Shown here one piece after another: positions 1 to 9,265 of a stretch of DNA of 64,000 nt (position 1 is the stretch's first letter; each line of letters opens with the position of its first letter). The notes under the pieces were generated by a model. The model searched no databases, was not told the origin of the DNA, and was given only the letters and a program-made list of their open reading frames with translations. Both the position numbers and the translations under genes were made by a program. This stretch comes from Erodium maritimum (taxonomy: Eukaryota > Streptophyta > Magnoliopsida > Geraniales > Geraniaceae): contig OY997592.1 in the NCBI GenBank assembly GCA_963921825.1, positions 29,181,730 to 29,245,729 of the forward strand. Direction: 5' to 3'.

Positions 1-350
1 TAAAAGCATGCCTAATTATGCATTTTCCCTACTGAGCGTAAGCTCACCCCTATTTATTTATGACTGTTTTACAGGATTGCGTGATGATTAGTGGACTCGA
101 GGCTCGGGAGCTTCTGGGGTCCGGGTGCTTAGAGGCGTTGGTCGTATTTTGTGGTCATGAACTTTGTTAAAGGATTATTATTAATTTTTATGAACCTTTT
201 GTACAGAGTTTATTATAAGTTGTTATGTGGAGACTTTTTGCTGAATTAAAGTTGGAGTATTTATTGGTTTTATGTCCTTTTAGTATTACAATTGCTTCAT
301 CCTTAAGTCACGTCTCGGGTCCGGTCAAAAATCGGATTTGGGGTGTGACA
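1..350 (+). repeat. 3' end of a long Ty3/gypsy LTR (cut by window start)
   Basis: The segment ends in GGGGTGTGACA, the terminus shared by the other long gypsy LTRs here (57488, 20785, 42044). It holds the LTR-end landmarks in order: the hairpin TGAGC-GTAA-GCTCA (33-46), a pyrimidine-rich tract ending in TTTTACAG, then a block ending in a cacgtctcgggtccggtc motif. It most resembles the solo LTR at 54927-57488. No primer-binding site follows position 350, so this is a solo or 3' LTR. Its other end and TSD lie outside the window. Confidence 0.8.
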
Positions 351-602
351 CCTGTGTTGTTGTTCGAGGTCGTTGTTGGGAAGGTCCGATAGAAGATGAC
401 TGCGACGACATACGAGTGCCGATGTGTAGTGGGTAATCGGGGTACGAATAGTATTGTGGTGGAAGCGGCGGCGGCTGGTAACCTTGCGGTGGCGGCGGCT
501 GAAACCATTGTGGTTGCGATGGGTGGAATTGTGGTTGCGATGGGTGGAATTGCGGTAGTGATGGGTGGAATTTCCGTTGGTGGAATTGACCTTGAAAACT
601 AA
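351..602 (-). pseudogene. Q/P-rich exon remnant, possibly of a transposon- or MYB-like ORF
   Basis: On the minus strand a frame is open from a splice-acceptor-like TTTAG (RC of 599-603) down to the gypsy LTR end at 350. It encodes a Gln/Pro/Phe/His-rich stretch with repeats of the type FHPSQPQ followed by poly-Pro and Tyr-rich segments. A possible upstream exon ends at a CAG|GTACTT donor (exon edge about 739), with an in-frame ATG at 802-800. Such N-termini occur in plant PIF/Harbinger-associated MYB-like ORFs, but no MYB or nuclease domain is visible because the LTR cuts the frame. The identity is inference. The AT-rich stretch 603-738 would be the intron. Confidence 0.35.
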
Positions 603-959
603 ATTACAATAGTAAATTAAAAAAAAATAAATTACAAAAGTAAATTAAAAGAAATAAATTACAAAAAATAAATCACAACAATCAATTTAAAAAAATTAAA
701 AAAAATAAATTAAACACTAATCGATAGCTTGAAAGTACCTGAGCTCGAACCCGGTTGCATATATGGGGAGAAAGCGGAGTTCTCACCAGGTTGCGTTAAC
801 ATATCACGAAGGCTGCTTGCTAGTTCCTTGGGGGAAATCCTACATCGTCCGACCTTTATTGTTCGTCATCCGCTGATTGTGAACGAGTATTTTCGTCGCC
901 CGGCATTTTTCTCGAGGATATTGGGAATGAGAGAGTAGAATTTGGGAATGGGAGAGTGA

Positions 960-1150
960 AATTGGAGAATGGGAGATGCGGGCCTCGGACCGTCCCGGGG
1001 TTGCGGGACGCGGGACTCAGCTCGCGTTTTTGCGGGAAGCGGGACGCGTAAAAGCCGTCCCACAACGGGACGACTCGCGTCTTACATCCCGCAAAAACGC
1101 AAGCCGGGACGCGAGCCGCGATCTTGGCCGACCCGTTGTCCGTGCTCTAA
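960..1150. repeat. GC-rich inverted repeat, possible Harbinger-type terminal sequence
   Basis: A CG-rich block built from GGGACGC-type motifs surrounds a perfect 14-bp inverted repeat (1024-1037 and 1087-1100, GCGTTTTTGCGGGA and its complement) with a 49-nt loop. A smaller CGTCCC/GGGACG palindrome lies inside the loop. The block sits just upstream of the Q/P-rich minus-strand exons. The sequence composition contrasts sharply with AT-rich flanks. Assignment to a PIF/Harbinger element end is inference. Confidence 0.45.
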
Positions 1151-1289
1151 GAACTTATCCTACCCACCCAACCATCCCCATGATGCCACATGATCACCCA
1201 CAATTCACCAAAAGACACACACTTCTTTTATCTCTCACACAAGTAAATGCATAATTATAATAGCATGATGCTATGTGGACATATGTCCA
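1151..1289. other. Intergenic AT-rich spacer
   Basis: Nothing recognisable was seen between the GC-rich block and the long-TIR element. Confidence 0.5.
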
Positions 1290-1975
1290 TTTTTTTCCTC
1301 GACCAATTCACTAATTTAATCATTCCCGCTTCATTTAAACTCTGATTAGCTTCAAACTTGCGTCGATACTTTTCTTTTTCCAATGGCTATCTATAAGTAG
1401 TATATTGAATATATTTTGAAGCACGAAAATAAAATTATATATCGGGATGATAAAACTAGTCTTGAGTATTGATTAATCTTCACTAAAAAATATTTCATAT
1501 TAGGGTGATAAAACTAATGTCCGATATTCTTAAAACTAGTGTTTAGTGTTGATAAAAAAACATATATTCGGGGTGATAAAACACGCGTGCTTGGGTGATA
1601 AAAAAACAAATGATAATGTGATAAAACACAAGTAATGTGGTGATAAACCTAGTGTTTAGTGTTGATAAAAGACATGTGATGTGGTGATAAAATACACGTG
1701 CCGAGGTAGTAACAACAGTGATGACTTGATAAAAATCATGTTCACTTTTTTGAAAATGAGGTGATAAAACTAGTGTTAAGTGTTGATAAAAATCACCCAG
1801 ATATAAAATTTTTTTTAAATCAGCACGAAATAAGTTATTATATTTCGTTTTTCAAAACATGTCCATCACTGATCTTGGTTGAAAGCCCTTGAAAAAAAAA
1901 TATTAGCACAAATTTAAAGCCAATCGGAGTTTAAACGAAGAGGGAAAGATTAAATTAGTGAATTGGTAAAAAAGT
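1290..1975. mobile_element. MITE-like element with about 60-bp terminal inverted repeats
   Basis: The left end (from about 1298, ccaattcactaatttaatc) returns as its reverse complement at about 1907-1968 with few mismatches over roughly 60 bp. The interior has no coding potential. It consists of degenerate repeats of a GGTGATAAAACTAGTG-type motif (about 1440-1795). The size of about 0.69 kb and the long TIRs fit a non-autonomous DNA transposon. I could not fix a clear TSD, so the superfamily is open. Confidence 0.65.
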
Positions 1976-2173
1976 AATATAATAGTTTTACTATAAAAAA
2001 ACCCTACAATTTACCAAAAAGTGATTTGTTTTGGTAGTTAACAAGTCAACAACTCAATTGCGTCTCATCCTTCCATTTATAAAATGGATGGCTTGGATGA
2101 GTTCTCATAGTTTTTAGGTTAATGGTGAGTTTCTATTTGGATTAAAAAATGAATATACTTCCAATATTAAAGG

Positions 2174-2178
<5 letters not shown>
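1976..2178. other. Intergenic spacer, no feature
   Basis: AT-rich DNA with no ORF or repeat I can support. Confidence 0.5.

Positions 2179-2210
<32 letters not shown>
2179..2210. repeat. (AT)16 microsatellite
   Basis: Uninterrupted AT dinucleotide run. It abuts the left TIR of the MITE at 2212, consistent with preference of that element for TA-rich targets. Confidence 0.95.
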
Positions 2211-2215
<5 letters not shown>

Positions 2216-2500
2216 TGGTATCAAATACAAACCACCCCTTATTGTGCAAACTACGAACTCACCAGGTGTTGACACGTGGGCGCGCGCGCTGCTGGTGCGC
2301 GCGCACAGTGCTGACACGTGGCACGCATAGTGCTAATAGTTTGGGCACACAGTGCTAATAGTTTGGCACTGTGCTAAACTATTAGCACTGTGCGCGCCAA
2401 ACTATTAGCACCGTGCGCGCGCGTGGTCAACACGCTCACGCGCACGGGCAGAGGCGCGCGCAAATCTGCCACGTGTCAGCATCGCGCGCGCTCTGCTGAC

Positions 2501-4188
2501 TGTTAGTCTTAGTGCCTATAGTTCAATCCTAAATGTCCAAATGTATATATCATCGTTAGCAATAAAATTAAAGCGGCTTTATATTACTTATGTGTTGGAG
2601 TAATATATCGATGTGTGCTCTGATCTATGCCCACCATGCGAATAGAACCATAGATCGAGATAGATCACACTCGATGGGTCCCTAGTCAACAAAGCTTCAC
2701 TAGAAGCGACTAGTATGAAAGATGGCTCTTTATGGCTTACGTTCTGTTAGTCATTGGAATGAGATTCCGGAGTCTGATCATAGATATCATGTGGGACATG
2801 ATATTGGACGACCCGCCCTGAATATGTGCCATAGATTAAGTCATGAACATATTCAGTGTCGTAGCTTGTCATGTATCCTTAGACCAAGGAGTCTTTGTGA
2901 TCGCTATGTAGTCAACAACTGAGTTTGACCTGAGCCTAACGTTGTCCGTAACATGGCTTCCACAACGGCCAGGATTGGCTTGGGGACGGGCTACATGAGT
3001 GACACGAAAGACGGCTAAGGGATTTATCCCTCATACTAAGGTATGGGAAAGATATCGGTTCTCGGCCACTTGATCGAGAGTGACTGGAAGAATAGCATGG
3101 CCATGCACATGATACTGGGTATCATATCTTCAGTCATCTCACATATCAAGGAACGGTGATTGAGAATAATAAGGATGACGGCTCTATGCCTTATCTCAAT
3201 CAGGATATCGGAGATAAAAGGATAATGACAGGGACGACGGAAAGGTTAGAATCGACAGGGTCGATTCGTTATGTAGTGTCAGGCAATACTAAAGTCTCGT
3301 TAGTTGCCACTTAAATAGGATCAAGTAAAATGGGATTTTACGTTGATCTATTGACATGCATAAACCTAAGGGTCACACCGGAGGATGAAACTCATTGACA
3401 CATTTATGGAGAATGGCCAAAAGGGAGTTGTCTCGGGACATGACCAAAACTGGGTTTTGGGTCATGTGCCCGTAAGTGAATAGGACTTTACAGATCGAGA
3501 CAAGGCTTGGAGTCTTGGGATTGATCGCGTCGGATAATGTTGGACATTTCCGGTATGGAAGGCTTGGAGGCGATGAGCGAATCACGGGACCTCGTTGGAA
3601 ATGGTCACGGGCCATGTTCCAAGAGGCCCATGAAAGGCCCATGCAACCAAGGCCCATGGAACTAATTAATCAAGTCTTGATTAATTAGTACTAAGTAAGC
3701 AAGACAAGGATTAAGGTGTTGGTGATTCACCACCTAACCCAATCTTGTCTTGCCATACTTTGTCCTATTTACACCTTACTTGACACCATACTTGTCCCAT
3801 GCCTTTAGTTGGACAAGTATGAGTTATGTTATGTTTAAGTCATCTTTTTTCAACATAACAAACACAAGACAAGAATAGGAAACACATTTTCTCTCGCTCT
3901 TCCATGGCCATTTCGTGTTTGGCTAGTTTCCACCTCCATGTTTGTGTTCTTGAGTCCTCAAAGAGAAGAACTACGTGGCTTTGATTCCCATATGGATACG
4001 TAGGCGTCTTGGAGACTCAAGCCAATCATTCGTTAACCGGTGTTCTTGTTTTGGTAAGAACTAGTGCTGAATTTTTCTCTTGTTAATCCATTCTTTGTTA
4101 GTTGTTTCATGGTTCTAATTGTCTCTTGGTTTTCACTGATTTTCCGCTGCGAGTTGGTTCATCTCCAACCCTACCTCGAGACCCAACA
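2501..4188 (+). repeat. 5' LTR of copia copy A (1688 bp)
   Basis: Terminal TG...CA. The LTR holds a perfect 27-bp palindrome centred on 3675 (3662-3688), a second palindrome (TGGTGATTCACCA) just after it, and the likely promoter/R region downstream. Short ORFs of 66 and 70 codons (sense) and 94 codons (antisense, 3373-3657) recur in the other LTR copies but have no recognisable domain. Confidence 0.93.
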
Positions 4189-4189
4189 G

Positions 4190-4201
4190 TGGTGTCAGAG
4201 C
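4190..4201 (+). promoter_or_regulatory. Primer-binding site, initiator tRNA-Met type
   Basis: TGGTGTCAGAGC starts one base after the LTR. It differs at one position from TGGTATCAGAGC, the usual complement of the plant initiator tRNA(Met) 3' end. Copy B has the perfect version. Confidence 0.85.
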
Positions 4202-5744
4202 CGTGCTACCTTCGGGATTCACAAGACGGTGTTCAAAGTTTCGGTTTTGCTTGAAAGTTTCGTTTTTGGCATGTTGTTTTGCTAAATTGTTTGATAACAT
4301 GTTTTAAATTATTGTTTATGGATTTAATGCATGTAAAATGAATTTTTGAAAATTATTTCAAATCTGGAAATTTTGAAAAAAATTTGATTTTTCGGGTCTC
4401 GGGAGCGGGACTCTCGGGGAGCCGAAACCGGGACCGAACGGGGCTCCGTTGGACGGAGCTAGGCCAAGCATGACCATTGGATGGTTGATATGCCAAGGCT
4501 AAACCGTTTTGTTAGTTATGACGAGTTTGGAACCGTCATGACGAACTCGAAGATCAAATGTTCAAAAGTTTCATTTTTGAACGGTTTCGATAAACCGAGC
4601 ATCAAAAAATTTCGAAACTTGGCTATTAATTAAAACCGGAAAATCACATGATGTTTGATAACATGCTTGTTTGATAACACGATGTGTGATGTGATGTTGG
4701 CATGGTGTACATAATAGCCCCGAGCTCGATTTAATTATTTATCGCTTTTCACGGCCTGCGAGCCGTTAGAGTTAACGTGTAATTATTCTTTCAAGGTGTG
4801 GTCGTCGAACCACTTGTTTGTAATATTTATTTATTCCCGACATGCGAGTCGTGTATTAAATTGTAATATTTTACTCAAGACGAAGAAAGGGCGAAAAGGT
4901 CATTTGGTGGCTTTTCGGGTGTTGGCATCGGCTTGGAGTCGATGGAGCTCAAGAAGCTAGTGGGAGTTAGTTTAGGGGGCTATTATGTGTACATTTATCG
5001 CTTTATGCTTGGTTTAGTTTATGCATGATTAATTCTATGTGTTTTAGAATTGCATGCTTAACTTTATTTACCGAGCATATCACCTCACATGCAAAGATAA
5101 AATTGGAATTTTAATCCTTGTGTGTGAACCCTTAGAACCGTCATTGCATTGGATGTAGTTGAAGGGTTCAAAGGAAGAATTACATTGGATGTAATTTGAG
5201 GCATCATTGCATTTGGAATGTAGTTGATGTGCTCATCGCATCTAGGATGTGCCAAAGTTTTGAACACAACTGGACAAGTAAAAGCGGGTCATGTCCGATA
5301 CCTCCCAATCATCAACACCTTACTACCTCCCCATCCTATGGGTGTCGTGCGCATTAGCGGAGCATCCATGGGGAAGCGGGGTAGTAGGTTTGGACGACAT
5401 ATGTGGGTGTCGTGCGCATTAGCGGAGCACCTACATAGTGACGAGCCATAGTTGAAAATTGGTGGACCCGACTACGATTCTCGGCCTGAGGTTGAGCTAG
5501 GGTAACAGATAGGGTAAGTCGTGTACATAAGTACATACCCTAGCCAAGAGTCACATTGGATGTGATTGGATGGAGTCCTACCTACATAGCTCGATTAAGT
5601 GGTGAGCATTAGTTCAGCTTAATCGAGTGAATCAAGGATCTTGGTTTCAGATTCTAAAGGTTTAGAATCGATTGTTGGTGTTTAAGCTTGATCTTCATAA
5701 AATTTATTCAGTTTACTGATTGAATTTTATCTGTTGTAGATCAA
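4202..5744 (+). other. Long untranslated leader of copia copy A
   Basis: About 1.54 kb between PBS and gag with no long ORF. It contains repeated short motifs: a ttgcattggatgtagttg-type unit around 5135-5250, and a gggtgtcgtgcgcattagcgg unit twice at about 5340 and 5405. The equivalent leader in copy B is 32728-34272. Confidence 0.7.
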
Positions 5745-5978
5745 ATGGCAAATTCAGCGAACATTAATAGTTTGTCATTAAAAACCATTCTTGACAGGGT
5801 CAAGCTAAATGGGACAAACTATTTGGACTGGTACAGAATTTTGAGGATAGTCCTCAAGTCTGAACGCAAAGAATATGTCCTTGACAAGGCTGTCTCTAAG
5901 ACCATATCAGAGTTACATGAAGTGTCATTAATTGCTGAGAAGAATATATCAGGGATCTGGGATCCAAGGATATTCTGA
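5745..5978 (+). pseudogene. copia Gag N-terminal fragment (copy A)
   Basis: 77 codons beginning MANSANINSL, with the copia Gag signature NGTNYLDWYRILRIVLKSE. The frame stops at TGA 5976-5978. Full copia Gag is normally 200-400 residues, so the capsid core is missing. The nucleocapsid-like CFY...GHWNR motif follows at about 6058, with further defects in this copy (Cys to Arg, stop). The identical stop occurs in copy B, so it predates both insertions. Confidence 0.8.
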
Positions 5979-6114
5979 TGGTCAACAAGGGAATTGGAAG
6001 TGGCAAGGGCGGGACCCATGCGCACTTGGCAGGAAAGATGAGACACCTGAGAATGTCTGCTTCTACCGCCAATAGCCTGGTCATTGGAACCGGAATTACA
6101 GGAAGTTCACGGCT

Positions 6115-6258
6115 GATCTGAAGAAGGGCAGTGGGACTGCGCCTTCATCAAATAGCCTGGATGATCTGAAGAAGGACAGTAGGACTGTGCCTTCATCAGG
6201 AAACCTGGATGATCTAAGGAAGGGCGGTGGGACCGTGCCTTCATCCGATATTAACTCT
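6115..6258 (+). repeat. 48-bp coding-type tandem repeat (3 units) after the zinc knuckle
   Basis: Units start at 6115, 6163 and 6211. Each would encode about 16 residues of the form DLKKGSGTAPSSNSLD. Three units are also present in copy B (34643, 34691, 34739). The multiple-of-three period suggests it arose when the Gag-protease linker was still translated. Confidence 0.85.
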
Positions 6259-6261
6259 ATA

Positions 6262-7640
6262 GAGCTACATCTCTCTACTTCCAAAGATTCATGGGTATTA
6301 GATACCAGGACTGAATCTCACACATGCACTTATATATGGTGGCTGAAAGTAGGAGAGATTTGGAAAGCACAAAGTGGACCTCAGAGTTGTGGCAACTGCT
6401 GTAGGATCCATGAGTCTTGCTTTGCCAAGAGGCCTTGTCTTAGTATTGTATAATGTATATTGCATACCTACTTTTAGTAGGAATATTATATCTGTATCCG
6501 TGTTTGACAAGGAAGAATATAATGTTAATATTGGAAATGCAATTTTCAATGTTCTACGCAATGATATGTTTTATACCAGTACTGACTTGGTTGGAGGATT
6601 GTACATATTAGATATGGGTAACAATGCCTCAAGTTCTATATATTCCGTTAATACCAAGAGGTCTAAATCCAACGATTTAAACCTAACTCTGTTATGGCAC
6701 TGTCATTTATGTCGCATAAACAAGAAGCACCTATCAGCACTTCATAAGTGCGGACTTTCAGGTTCATTCAAATTCCATTCGATCGATAGGTGCAAGTTTG
6801 TTTGATGGGAAAAATGACTAAAGTGCCCTTTTATCGATCGCGATGAAAGGGCGGGTGAATTATTGGGGCTGATACACTCGAATGTGTGTAGACCAATAAA
6901 TTCACTTGCTAGGAGAGGTTTTAGCTACTTTACCACATTTACTGATGATTACAGTAAATATGGTTATGTCTATTCGGTGACACATAAGTCTGAAGCTTTT
7001 GATAAATTCAAAGAGTTTAAGACTAAAGTAGAAAACCAGCTCGACAAAGGTATTAAGGCACTTCGATTGGATCGAGGTGGAAAATACTTGACCACGGAGT
7101 TATTAGATCATCTAAAAGAGAATGGGATTCTTTTGGAATGGACTCCTCCTGGGACACTGTAGATGAAAGGTGTAGCCAAACGGAGAAATCGGACATTGTT
7201 AGACAATGATCCGTTCCATTATTAGTTGGACTGATCTCCCAATCTCTTTCTGGGATTATGCTCTAGAGACGACCGCATTCATAGTGAATCGGGCTTCGAC
7301 GAAGGGTGTGGAAGGGATACTATTTTAATATGGTACGGGATGATGCCCGGTTTGTCCTTCCTAAAGATTTGTGGTTGCGAGGCTTATGTGAAACATTTGG
7401 TTTCGACTAAGCTCGAACCAAGATCTGAGATATGCACCTTCGTGTGGTATCCCAAAGCAACAAGGGGATACTACTTCTACAATCCCAGCGAGAACATGGT
7501 GTTCGTCGCATGGGGTGGGGTCTTTATGGAAAAGGAGTTTTGTTTCCAAAGACGTCATTGGGAGGACTGTGCATCTCGAAGAAATTCAGGATGGTACAGA
7601 TCTGTCTAAACCAATTGGCAACCCAGTAGAAAGGAGCCAG
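6262..7640 (+). pseudogene. copia protease, pre-integrase and integrase remnants (copy A)
   Basis: Protease signature WVLDT at 6289-6306, where the expected Gly of DTG is AGG (Arg, 6307-6309). The gag-pre-integrase block follows (6374-6805). A 1-nt loss near 6800 breaks the frame relative to copy B. The integrase core resumes at 6863-7162 with TDDYSKYGYV and LRLDRGG (two catalytic Asp regions). A TAG at 7160-7162 interrupts it. In the NRT-containing motif just downstream, the usual Glu position is AAA (Lys, 7178-7180). A C-terminal integrase piece is at 7340-7609. The stop and the Lys are shared with copy B. Confidence 0.82.
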
Positions 7641-7697
7641 AGATTGTCGTAGAGTAAGAACCAATTCCTGTTACAATTCCGGAAGGTCCAAGGCGAT

Positions 7698-8651
7698 TTG
7701 AAAGGATCAATCTTCCACCTCCAAGATATGGTATCCGGAGGTGACAATGAAGTCATGGTGGATCACGATGATCCAGCCACCTTTCAGGAAGTCGTGGATG
7801 GGCCCAACTCCGAGTTATGGCTGGGAGCCATGAGGGAGGAAATGCAATCCATGTCGGACAACCGAGTCTGGGAACCGGTTGATCCCATCAATGGTGTGAG
7901 GACAATCGGATGCAAATGGATCTTCAAGGTGAAGATGGACATGGACGGCAACCCTCTGACCTACAAAGCTCAACTGGTGGCGAAAGGTTATAGGCATGGA
8001 TTGACTATGAGGAAACCTTCTCATTAGTGGCTATGGTCAAAATCGATCCAAATTCTTCTTGACATAACTGCGTATTATAATTACGAGATATGGCAAGTGG
8101 ATGTCAAAACCGCTTTCCTAAATGGAAATTTGACTGAGTACATTTGTATGTCTCGGCGCAAAGGTTTTGACGATCCGAAGAATAAAGGAAAGATTTATAA
8201 GTTGTTGAAATCCATTTATGGATTGAAACGAACTTCTCGGAGTTGGATCCTTCATTTTGATGAAGCTATAATTGGATTTGGCTTAATCAAGAACGAGGAT
8301 GAATCTTGCGTTTATAAGAAGGCTAGTGGGAGCAAGATTACCTTTCTGGTTCTCATTGAAAACGACATCCCAACCTTGCACGTGATTAAAGCTTGGTTGA
8401 GGAAGTGTTTTTCAATAAATGACTTAGGCGATGCTTCTTATATCTTAGGGATTAAGATATGTAGAGATCGCACCAAGAGGGTCTTGGATTTAAGTCAGGG
8501 AACCTATGTGAACAAGGCATTGAGTAGGTTCTTAATGCTCGATTCAAAGAAAGTACTCTTACCCACTAGTCAAGGCATTTATCTCAGCAAGACTCGGTGT
8601 CCTAAGACAGCAGATGAGCTGAAAATGATGATGAGAATCCTATGCGCCTAG
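7698..8651 (+). pseudogene. copia reverse transcriptase lacking the YVDD box (copy A)
   Basis: The N-terminal half (7698-8027) has WLGAMREEMQSM...NRVWEPVD and GCKWIFKVK...AQLVAKGY. A short region (about 7990-8045) is out of frame, then the frame recovers. The second half (8097-8651) has VDVKTAFLNGNL, KSIYGLKRTSRSW, then TFLVLIENDIP. The catalytic YVDD segment that should follow FLVL is absent (junction about 8351-8362), while downstream DLGDASYILGIKI is intact. The same deletion and out-of-frame patch occur in copy B. An RT without its Asp-Asp pair cannot polymerise. Confidence 0.85.
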
Positions 8652-8784
8652 GGGCAGGATCGATCATATATGCCATGACATGTATGAGACCGGACGTCTC
8701 GTAAGCTTTATGTTGTACCAGTAGACATCATTCTAACCCAGGGGAAAGATGATGTTGAACTAGTCGTCGAAGGATGAGTAGACG

Positions 8785-9250
8785 CTAGTTTTCCAAGAAA
8801 AATCCAGATGACTTTAGAAGTCAGTCAGGATATGTGTTTACGCTGAATGGCAGAGCTTTAGCTGGGAGAGTGTAAAGCAAGATACCATTTCCGAATCTAC
8901 GACAGAGGCCAAGTACATGGATGCTGCAGAGGCAGCTAAGGAGGCTATGTGGATTTGGAAATTCATGGCAGGGCTGGGTGTAATTAAAAACCCATCCAGC
9001 CCGGTGAATCCATTTTTCGACAACACAAGGGCCATTGCGCAAGCTAAAAGCCCAGATCGCATAACAAATCCAAACATGTACTACGGCGTATCCACCTAAT
9101 CAGAGAAATACTGAACTGAGGTGAAGTGAAGATAACTTATATTGCAACAGATGATAACATAGCCAACCCTTTGATTAAGGCAGTGTCGCTGCCTAAACAT
9201 GTTAGACATGTAAAGTCGATAGGGACATATTGGAGTTTAGATTGGAACTA
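8785..9250 (+). pseudogene. copia RNase H / 3' pol remnant (copy A)
   Basis: Contains SQSGYVFTLNG, then after a frame change STTEAKYMDAAEAAKEAMWIWKF split over two reading blocks, DNTRAIAQAK, and the terminal ATDDNIANPLIKAVSLP-type motif. These are the standard C-terminal landmarks of copia RNase H. The frame is interrupted at about 8870 and 9099. Confidence 0.8.
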
Positions 9251-9254
9251 TGGC

Positions 9255-9264
9255 AAGTGGGAGA
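9255..9264 (+). promoter_or_regulatory. Polypurine tract of copia copy A
   Basis: AAGTGGGAGA directly upstream of the 3' LTR start at 9266. It is the expected plus-strand primer site and has the same sequence in copy B at 37783-37792. Confidence 0.85.
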
Positions 9265-9265
9265 T

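Noticed and set aside
2149..2358. Open frames across the (AT)n run
   Set aside because: The Ile/Tyr alternation is a microsatellite artefact with no supporting signal.
2722..2922. 66-codon sense frame in the copia LTRs as a gene
   Set aside because: It recurs only because the LTR recurs. It is broken in the older copies and has no domain.
4190..4201. tRNA-Met gene remnants at PBS sites
   Set aside because: Only 12-13 bases match and each lies directly after an LTR. They are primer-binding sites.
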